From positions 635,501 to 699,500 of the forward strand of contig JAUJYZ010001210.1 of assembly GCA_033675265.1 (NCBI GenBank): DNA of 64,000 nucleotides. The letters are read 5' to 3'. The position numbers and the translations under genes were made by a program. The first letter of the stretch is position 1. Each line of letters opens with the position of its first letter. Positions 56,606-64,000 of the stretch are shown here, piece by piece. Source of the stretch: Actinostola sp. cb2023 (lineage: Eukaryota; Cnidaria; Anthozoa; Actiniaria; Actinostolidae). The notes beneath the pieces were generated by a model, which searched no databases, was not told where the DNA came from, and saw nothing but the letters and a program-made list of their open reading frames with translations.

Positions 56606-57158
56606 AGGTAACATTTGCGTCCAGCCAGATCCTTTGATCCTTTTTCTGTCACTTTCAGGCCTTCGTTTCGTTTCTGCCATACCCTGGCTATCGGTCTCAT
56701 GGTTTCTCCAAGTGGATTTCTTTTATATATGAAAGAGACGCCGTCCAAATAAAATGCTACGTCTTTATTCCACAAGTCATGTTTTTCCTTCAAAATGGAA
56801 TGTCAAAATGCGCTTCATTGTTTTAGCAAATCGTATTCTAAGAACTTTATCTTTGGCACTGAGTTGACCTTTCTTGTAAAAACTTATAACCATTCTTATT
56901 CAACGTACATATGTTCTATAGCTGGCATGTTTGAAGTCGAAACCATTGTCTTCTGTAAGCTTTTTTGCCATGAAATTGACATCCTCTTGCATCGAAGGGA
57001 TTGAACGGATAGATAAGACACCTAATATCCCTCTTCGTCAGTAGACATGGTCGTCCAGCAATTTTCTTTATTCTGTCCTTCTTGTTCTTTGTTATTTCAT
57101 CTTCCAAAACACAATGTCTCGCGGAGGATTTTGATGTTCTAAATACACAACAACTCAT
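56606..57158 (-). pseudogene. Tc1/mariner-like transposase N-terminal and partial nuclease
   Basis: Frames in order give GRPCLLTKRDIR (linker GRP plus helix-turn-helix), NKNGYKFLQ, KGQLSAKDKVLRIRFAKTMK, and VAFYLDGVSFIYKRNPLGE with VWQKRNEGLKVTEKGSKDLAG. The FYLDGVSF Asp corresponds to the first catalytic residue of Tc1-type nucleases. At least two frame changes occur, and the rest of the nuclease is replaced by the LINE tail at 56605. Confidence 0.7.
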
Positions 57159-57432
57159 CAGGGGTTACTGGGTCTTTATTGCCTATAGACCGACGTGATT
57201 CTCCACCAATGGATTTTTTTTAAACAAGTCGCTAGTGAATCCTTTAACACACTAATCGCTATATATGAGAATACTGCGGTGGCTGCTCGCTTACATAGCC
57301 AAGGAGGTCCAAGGAGTGGCCTGGAACTTCCGTCGCGGTATTTAATTGTGATAAACAAGTCTATCACTCACTAAATACACAACAACTCATTGGGGGTTAC
57401 TGGGTCTTTATTGCCTATAGACCGACGTGATT
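57115..57432. repeat. Direct repeats of ~65 bp flanking a dispersed 110 bp repeat
   Basis: AATACACAACAACTCAT and GGGTCTTTATTGCCTATAGA occur at about 57138-57195 and again at 57371-57432. Between them (57255-57372) lies a segment that recurs at 61196-61312. Confidence 0.85.
57255..57372 (+). repeat. Dispersed ~110 bp repeat, copy 1
   Basis: Shares GCTCGCTTACATAGCCAAGG and AAGTCTATCACTCACTA with 61196-61312 in the same orientation, about 88% identical by eye. Confidence 0.85.
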
Positions 57433-57685
57433 CGACCCAAAGCTCCCAAGGAGTGAATACTGTGTTAATGAGTGATAACCTTGCTCATTGCGTTAATTGT
57501 TGCTAATTTATATTTAAGTGAACAATCTAGATAACGTTCATATGCATTAGATAGCCAATCTCTCTGGAGATTGATTGATATGATGACCAGGGGCGCCACA
57601 GTTGAGTACAAATGTTGCCCCTCCCCGCCGAAATGAGTGGCCAGAGTACAGAGCAGAAGACGAAACTAGTGGTCATGTATGTAAT

Positions 57686-58018
57686 TCATTGAAGTGAAAT
57701 TATACGCTCCTGACCGCCTAAATTGATCGTTAATTCTTCAGTCGGTTTCACCGCTGTTGTCAATCCTTCGACTAGAATGGACTGTTCAATGATAGTTTCG
57801 TCCATAAAAAGCATTTTCAAGTGATTTTTTTTATGGCGACAAGAGAGTCTTTCCAAATCGTCACTAATCCTGTGGAATCCTGTGTGTTTACGCTGAAAAA
57901 GTATTATGCAAATTAAATGTGTACAACCACATACGTCACAAGACCGATTATTAGCACCAGGCTCCTGAGACATAAAAAGGGTCAAGTGAGGCTCACAAAA
58001 CCGGGATTTTCGTTGCAT
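57686..58018 (-). CDS. Unrecognised open segment with a CDVCGC motif
   Basis: A 110-codon frame with CEPHLTLFMSQEPGANNRSC, DVCGCTHLI and a hydrophilic end. Composition is protein-like; possible internal intron at a GTAT/AG pair. No family recognised. Confidence 0.25.
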   Translation of the reverse strand: MQRKSRFCEPHLTLFMSQEPGANNRSCDVCGCTHLICIILFQRKHTGFHRISDDLERLSCRHKKNHLKMLFMDETIIEQSILVEGLTTAVKPTEELTINLGGQERIISLQ

Positions 58019-58036
58019 TTTATTTATAATTAGCCA

Positions 58037-58135
58037 AAATTGTTGTTGTTGTTGTTATTATTATTATTATTAGTATTAGTATTAGTATTAGTATTAGTAT
58101 TATTATAATAATAATAATTATTATTATTACTACAA
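58037..58135 (+). repeat. Compound TTG/TTA/TTAGTA microsatellite
   Basis: Successive TTG, TTA, TTAGTA and ATA/TTA runs. Confidence 0.9.
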
Positions 58136-58369
58136 CGGATGATTTGATACAATAAAAATTTTCACTGCACATACACTTTAAATAGGGATTGAAATAGATG
58201 GTCAGCAGTTAACTTATGAAGGATACGTAGACCTGACCATTTGATTCATTCATATCATTCTCAAAAGCATCAATTAATTGCAGCCAAGTTATCCATAAAT
58301 TATTATTTTTTAGTTTTCTTGTTTTGTTTCTCCAAAAACTATTTTCACAATTGTTACGAGTTGTCTTAA

Positions 58370-58897
58370 AGGGGCTGTGTCATGGTTAACAAGTGGACTG
58401 GGTACTAGTGTTAAACTTGAAAAAGTGAGACACTATTTCAAGTTATCGAGTGCCATCTTGGATTTGAATCGTAACGACAGATCGTAGTTTGTATATTCTC
58501 CAGTTGTGTATGCATATTTTATCCGTTTTGAGTTAATGTTCGATCCCTTTTAATGGTCAAATGTCTTCCGGTGTGAAGTTCAAAGGCAAACGATCTCAGT
58601 TTCACGGCGGCCGCCGAAAGAAAATTCGGGTTGCAAGAAGCGATTCGACAACAAAGACGATCGTTGGATAGGAGACCACGGACCAAGGCAGCAAAGTCAG
58701 GCTTGGATATATGTCAAGGGAGATATCTATTCAGCATGGAACAAGGCCAAATAATGCTCTGGCAATGGGATATGTAGCGATAGTTTATTTGATTCGCTTG
58801 ACTACTTTTGAGATGAGAATAATTACTAAGTTAACGTGTCATGAATATCATTAAAAATAGGCACCAATGCGCATGTGCAGCTCATGACACAGCCCCT
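58370..58897. mobile_element. MITE with AGGGGCTGTGTCATG ends and TTAA duplication
   Basis: The left end AGGGGCTGTGTCATG follows TTAA (58366-58369). The right end CATGACACAGCCCCT precedes TTAA (58898-58901). Non-coding. A TTAA target recalls piggyBac-type elements. Confidence 0.85.
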
Positions 58898-58901
58898 TTA
58901 A

Positions 58902-59565
58902 GGGGCCGTCGACATATTCACCTTTCCCCGCTTAACGTCCACTGGACGTTTAGGTCAGACCCCCTCCCCCCTCCCTCCTTAACGTCCACTTGGAATTTCC
59001 TGTTTTTCGTATTGAAAATGCGTGGGAATGGTTTTGCATTCGGCAACATGACTCAAAACAAACGGTAGCAAACAACATTCCATGGTTCTTTATGCCTCTG
59101 GAAAATCCTCAAAACTGCGCCCATTCCATGTAGTTCACTTCATTTTCCTTAATAACACTTATTTTGTATCTCTATATCTTGCCTCTACGACTAATTCTGG
59201 CTATTACTTGTGCACAATATATTCGGTCAGTCCTCCGCCATTTTGTCCGACTAATTCCCAATGAATGCTGGGATACCACAGGTAATCCAAGCATTCTCGT
59301 ACCCAAGCCACCGCAAACAGAGGTGGTCCATGATTTTTGATAGTTTATATCAGAATCTATTTATATAACACCGAAGTTTGTAAGAACGTACCACCAGTTT
59401 GTTCGTTTTATCTTTGCTTTCTTTTTGTTTTCAACATGAAGTAAAAAAAATCTTTTTTTTTTAAATGCCCCACACTAACGTCCAAATTTTTTCCCACCTT
59501 ACCCCCTCCCCCCCTAAACGTCCAGTGGACGTTAAGCGGGGAAAGGTGAATATGTCGACGGCCCC
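58902..59565. mobile_element. MITE with GGGGCCGTCGAC ends and TAA duplication
   Basis: Inverted ends GGGGCCGTCGACATATTCAC at left and the complement at right, extending over 50 bases through TTAACGTCCA. TAA at 58899-58901 and 59566-59568. It abuts the previous element and shares its TTAA. Harbinger-type 3 bp duplication. Confidence 0.88.
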
Positions 59566-59607
59566 TAAGGAGGTGAACTGGATCAGTGCCATCAGGGCGT
59601 TAAGTGG

Positions 59608-60692
59608 CTACATGCCAAAGGCGTGGAGAAAGTTGCAGTCTGTTGCGTTTGTTATTGCGTGGACGATGGAAGTGTGGTTATTTCCGAAGTTCAAAACCAG
59701 TTCTATGCGGGCAGGTTTGTCCTTCTCCTCGACGGCCACCAAGAGTTCGTTGTAGTCTTTGTGTTCTCGAATCTTGTGCACTCTTCTTGCGTACGTCAGG
59801 TTCCCCGATTTGTTCGCTTGAACGTGAGTCTCCTGTTAACAGATCTGTTATTCGTCCAGGTCGGAAGACGTCCCTGTTTTGCACAGATCTACACCAGGTA
59901 GCGTAAAATTGTGCGTAGCATGGTGTGAATGCGGGGCCAAAGTGCGCTGTGAGTCTGTCAATCACTGTTTGTGGTATGTCTTTCATGGTCGCGTTGCTCA
60001 TGGAGTGGCTGCCAAGGTTTGCATAGATTTTGAGTTGGTGTGAGCGTAGACTGGAGAATGCCTCAGTACGCCAGCTCAGAATGCATCCCTCTTGCCAAAC
60101 TTCTTGCGCAATGTGCACGATCAAGGCAACGACGCTTTGTTCACGAATGCCTCGTAGCAAAGAATGTGCTACGTCACTGCCGGCAGTCTTGTCTGAAATG
60201 TGAATGTGGGTGCCAAATCTAGTTAATGTGAAAAAAATCTCTGTTTGGAAAAGGATGCTGTCTAGGTCATTTGTGACTTGGTTGATTAGGCGTCGTAAGG
60301 TGGTCGTTAGTTCTTCCCAGTCGTCGCCAAAGAATGACACTCTTTCATTCATCGTTGTGTTGGACCTTCTTGTGATGGAGGATGGAGGCAGATCATTCAC
60401 GGCGCTAACTACACATTCAAAAAAAGCACCCAAAAAAAAAAAAAAAAAAATATATGTACAATTTATGGGAGATCGTCGGCAATAATAGTAATTATTTATT
60501 TATTGTTCTTTGTTCTTTTTGTTTTGCAGAAATGTCGACTCACCTCAGGATAGTCCTCTGAAGAAAAGATCACTGACACCATGGCGTTGTTAAAGTAGAA
60601 AAGAGATCTCATGAGAACAGTAGAACTGATGTTGGGATACGCCTGTCTTATCCCTTTCAGCTTTTTGATATTGATGATGTTTGCTGGTGATC
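59608..60692 (-). pseudogene. Unrecognised spliced gene with a slip in a G run
   Basis: Exon 60692-60544 (after TTTCCTTAG, before GTGAGT) encodes NIKKLKGIRQAYPNISSTVL and FYFNNAMVSVIFSSEDYPE. The next exon starts near 60408 after a T-rich tract and TAG; it encodes AVNDLPPSSITRRSN, FFTLTRFGTHIHISDKTAGS, QLKIYANLGSHSM and HFGPAFTPCYAQFYATW. At a GGGG run near 59815 the frame changes and coding-like sequence continues (ARRVHKIREHKDYNELLVAV, IVHAITNATDCNFLHAFGM) to a TAG at 59608-59610. Phase between the two exons does not match, so another indel or a missing exon is likely. Upstream exons are absent; a satellite follows. The blocks look conserved but I cannot name the family. Confidence 0.6.
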
Positions 60693-60783
60693 CTAAGGAA
60701 AATCAATGTATTTATTCAAACAACATGTGTAGAACAACGATATACTTATTATACGTGTATTGATAGACTAACATGAAGAGCAG

Positions 60784-61194
60784 CGGAAGTAGCTTAACCT
60801 ACTTAACCCAGAGTTAACGTACTTAACCTACTTAACTTACATAAACCACTCAAACCACCTAAACCATCTAAACCACCTAAAACACCTAAACCACCTAAAC
60901 CACCTAAACCACCTAAACCACCTAAACCACCTAAACCACCTAAACCACCTAAACCACCTAAACCACCTAAACCACCTAAACCACCTAAACCACCTAAACC
61001 ACCTAAACCACCTAAACCACTTAAACCACCGAAACCACCGAAACCACCGAAACCACCGAAACCACTTAAACCACCTAAGCCACTTAAACCACTTAAACCA
61101 CTTAAACCACCTAAACCACTTAAACCACTTAAACCACTTAAACCACCTAAACCACTTAAACCACTTAAACCGCCTAAACCACTTAAACCACCTA
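60784..61194 (+). repeat. 9 bp satellite (ACCACCTAA / ACCACTTAA)
   Basis: About 40 copies of a 9-base unit, with higher-order variants (ACCACCGAA, ACCACTTAA) grouped in the right half. Read on the minus strand it is an open Gly/Leu/Ser repeat, which is a by-product of the 9-base period and not a gene. Confidence 0.95.
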
Positions 61195-61195
61195 T

Positions 61196-61312
61196 ATCAG
61201 AATACTGCGGTCGCTGCTCGCTTACATAGCCAAGGAGCTCCAAGGATTGGCCTGGAACTTCCGCCGTGGTATTCAATTGTGATAAAGAAGTCTATCACTC
61301 ACTACATAGTTT
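61196..61312 (+). repeat. Dispersed ~110 bp repeat, copy 2
   Basis: Match to 57255-57372. It begins exactly where the 9 bp satellite stops. Confidence 0.85.
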
Positions 61313-61702
61313 TGCGATCTCACCATGCATATGATAGTGTTTTGCGTTTTTGCAAGCAAATAGTAAGAGCTCTTGTTTTTGGTGCAATTTTGTATTTTGG
61401 GTTAATCATCTAAATACGGAATAAAAGTATTGTCTGTTTCATTTTCATGAAAAGTTATGTTTTTTGGTTAGTAATTTTGTCTTTTACATTATCTATAACC
61501 CTTAACGTAGATGACGTCATATATGGCACGAGAGTTATCAACATTCATTCCATAGCTTAAATAAATCATCTTAATATAAAACTGTATCACAAACGTTGGA
61601 GTCATGTAACATGTAACCGTTGGTTGGCACAACTTTTACACAAAGATAGGCAAGCCTACCAATACATTTAGGCAACAATTGTAGATCTTCCATATATTCC
61701 TG
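61313..61702. other. No supported gene
   Basis: AT-rich spacer between the dispersed repeat and the HECT-like pseudogene. Confidence 0.45.
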
Positions 61703-62934
61703 TCAAAGCATGCTCACTACTGTGTATTGGGGTGATTCTGGTAGCTGGGCCTCTGAACAGTCGAACACACCCTTCTCCACTTGCAATCGGTGTAAAAACA
61801 TCAGAAAAAGCCTGTCGAAGCACCTCTCTGTATCTATTGCTGGCTCACCTTTCATGGGGATGGTTGGTACAAAATCATGTGAAAAATCGATTAGCATATT
61901 TTCTCTCTCCACTTTCTCAGCCGAGTAGTATGGATTTATTGACTGTTTCAGTTTTTTCACAATTTGGGTTATATCATCATATTCAAAGACATCGCCTCTT
62001 TTGCTTTTATTATTGGCAGTTTCTTCTTCACCAAAATTCTGACTCAATGCCTCGGCAGCTAGTTCAATGTCCTGATATGCAAGGAGCAACTTTCTCTACA
62101 TTTGTATTTGGGAAAACAGATGAAAACAACTTTACATCCTGATCAATATATGCTGACCCTCTGGAAGTTGAAGGCTCCTTCACTTGCAACTTGTGATGAA
62201 CTGCAAGATGCGGGAGGTTCATTTGCTGTGGAGCTACTTGCTACGTGTTATGAACTGTTAGATGTGGAAGGTGCATTTGCTGTGGCGCTGCTCTTAACCA
62301 TGCATTGCTTGTGGCTGATGTATTCTCGGTGCATGTCACCATAACTGTAGATGTTGGTGGTGCATCAATATTTTTTGTGGTTGTCTCTGTCTTGAGCATC
62401 TGTCATGTAATCGTCATCATTGCTGTAAACTAAAGTTGCTTTGGATACATTTAACCTTTCCAGATCCAGCTGTTTCATGTGTTTGAAATCGGAGGTAAAG
62501 TGACACTTCTATCCCTCTTTACGACATCAAAATATTTATTTGCTATAAGGGAAAACTTTGTCTTGATAACAAAAACTAACTCTGATCTTATGTCTTCTTC
62601 TGTGAAATGTGAAGATAATTCACACTGACCTTTAATTGAGATCATTTCATAAACCAATGTATACTCTTCATCTGAACAGAGATCGGTCTAGTCCAACAGA
62701 TATACACTTTTAGCTAGGACTTGAGGTTTTGCGGTATTTGAAGTCATTGGTCTTTTACTTTTGAAACACAGATTATGACCAGGAACAGAGGGTGAGCTCG
62801 ACTCTGAGCCTGGCGTTGTTCCGGGTTCATTGTATAAGATAACTTTGTTGGTTTACAATTGTCCTTGCTATATTTAATTCTTCTGTTATGCATTTTCTGA
62901 CACAATCTTCCATGGAGTTCTTGTCATCCGCCAT
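61703..62934 (-). pseudogene. G2E3/HECT-like E3 ubiquitin ligase fragment
   Basis: From an ATGGCGG start at 62934, successive frames give MEDCVRKCITEELNIARTI, then DEEYTLVYEMISIKGQCEL, FTEEDIRSELVFVIKTKFSL and NKYFDVVKRDRS (62657-62500). After a slip come DFKHMKQLDL, RLNVSK, an acidic/Ser-rich linker, a CUE-like segment (VKLFSSVFPN, LLLAYQDIELAAEALSQNF) and the beginning of a HECT domain (KVERENMLIDFSHDFVP, KGEPAIDTERCFDRLF). It ends at 61703, so the catalytic cysteine lobe is missing. Several stops and slips show decay. G2E3-like genes are multicopy in corals and fish. Confidence 0.65.
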
Positions 62935-63249
62935 TTTAGTCACATGTAGAACAGGAGGGCCGTGTTGTACAGGAATGAAGCTAATTTTAGTTTGGACTAC
63001 CTGTGGTTGGGATTTGTTGACATGATCGTTGACATATATTTTGGGGGGGGCACAATCATGTTCGCCCTTATATTTTAAAAGCACTTATTTAAAATAGAGC
63101 TTTGTACAAAATTGCTTTTCTTCAACTCTTTTAGGTTGATTGTGCTACAAAATGATTTAGCAAAAAATAAAATGCAAAGCAATTACAACAAAAAATTACA
63201 TTAACCACATATTCTAAAAAGACATGGTTATATAAAGTTCAATTAATCC

Positions 63250-63370
63250 TTTAAGTTAATTTTTCTAATTTTTCGATGAAACTCTTGATGTTGCCTTAAG
63301 ATCGCATTTCGTTTGTTCCATAATTTAGGTGCATTGTATCTGAATGTAATTCTCTGTTTGCCTGCCTATG
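63250..63370 (-). pseudogene. LINE-like C-terminal tail
   Basis: Reads ITFRYNAPKLWNKRNAIL followed by a basic end. RYNAPKLWN is a common end motif of CR1/L2-type ORF2. Very short. Confidence 0.4.
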
Positions 63371-63716
63371 ATTAGCTGGAAGATATAATATTTTCTCATT
63401 TTCTGTTAGTTTTTCGTGTAAACACTTTGGTCATATAGTTTCCATTTTTGTCAAGGTGAATAGTTAGAACAAGTGACTTTCAGTTTGCTAAGCCTTTTAA
63501 GTGTTGCACAAACAAAGAACAAATGCAAAAAGAAGTTTCAGTTTGATTAATTAGCATCATCTAGATAATAGGGAGTCTAATCCAGATATGGGTGGATGGC
63601 ATACAAACTATTATGTTGCAATCACAAAGTCATTATTGAACGGATAATGAAGGGATCAATGAATGACAAAAGGATGAATGAAGTGATGAATGAAGCACTT
63701 CAAAAATGGCAAAAAT
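63371..63716. other. No supported gene
   Basis: Nothing recognised. Confidence 0.45.
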
Positions 63717-64000
63717 TGTAACCTGTTGGAGCGGGTTATGTCAACCTGCTAGAACGGCTGGAGAACCTAAAATCTCTAGTATTATACTAGGCGATGAACC
63801 TGCTAGAACGGGTTCGTCAACCCTCTACAACCGAACCCACTACAACCAGTTCATTATCAACCCGCTAGAACGGCTTGAGAAAGTTAAAATCTCTAGTATT
63901 ATACTAGATGATGAACCCGCTAGAACGGGTTAGTCAACCCGCTACAACTGAACCCGCTACAACCGGTTCATCGTCAATCTGCTAGAACGGCTTGAGAAAC
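63717..64000 (+). repeat. Satellite, ~125 bp unit, runs off the window
   Basis: AAAATCTCTAGTATTATACT and AACCCGCTAGAACGG recur at about 125 base spacing, with a sub-repeat CTAGAACGG and CTACAACC. The last partial unit reaches base 64000. Confidence 0.85.

Noticed and set aside
60803..61276. Long open frame rich in Gly-Leu-Ser repeats on the minus strand
   Set aside because: The 9-base satellite gives three-codon periodicity automatically. There is no start context, no partner exon, and the repeat explains the frame entirely.

Overview
This 64 kb window looks like repeat-rich intergenic DNA from an anthozoan cnidarian, most likely a stony coral or sea anemone. The base composition is AT-rich and genes have short GT-AG introns. 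The repeat set includes Penelope-like, BEL/Pao and non-LTR retroelements, THAP-DDE, Harbinger, Tc1 and Mutator-like transposons, a G2E3/HECT-like pseudogene, and many palindromic MITEs. This is a judgement from recognised protein families, not from a database match. No rRNA gene, CRISPR array or prokaryotic operon is present. The only tRNA-like sequence is a degenerate SINE head.

Layout. 0-8 kb: degenerate repeats, a MITE with CAGTAAAACCC ends, a tandem duplication, a 3.4 kb inverted repeat (4.16-7.54 kb), and an orphan exon with a P-loop motif. 8-13 kb: a Penelope-like element split by a Mutator-like transposon that has lost its right terminus. 13-17.6 kb: foldbacks, a tRNA-headed SINE, a THAP/DDE_Tnp_4 transposase pseudogene and pogo-like ends. 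18-21.5 kb: an N-terminal fragment of a two-exon transposase-like gene and a Harbinger pseudogene. 22.4-28 kb: a foldback, a 61 bp perfect palindrome, and two divergently transcribed spliced genes. The larger encodes about 821 residues of a transposase-like protein that I cannot assign to a superfamily, interrupted by one TGA. 28-39 kb: a 1.5 kb TA-flanked element without a transposase, more transposase fragments, MITEs and SINE hairpins. 39-42 kb: a decayed Rep-like gene (HUH endonuclease plus SF3-type helicase) and an unrecognised two-exon gene. 42.5-51 kb: a LINE split by an insertion, a BEL/Pao remnant split by a foldback element with a clean 4 bp target duplication, a protein-kinase fragment, and a second foldback with tandem-repeat arms. 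51-64 kb: unrecognised gene fragments, nested MITEs, a Tc1/LINE chimera, a 9 bp satellite, an unrecognised spliced gene, a G2E3/HECT-like pseudogene, and a satellite that runs off the end.

Almost every recognisable coding region is a decayed mobile element. Insertions are nested, and several can be ordered in time because reading frames resume across them. The candidates for something new are the 23.1-27.9 kb gene pair, the Rep-like relic, the giant inverted repeat, and the foldback elements whose arms are themselves tandem repeats and which lie over or beside fragments of cellular-looking exons.
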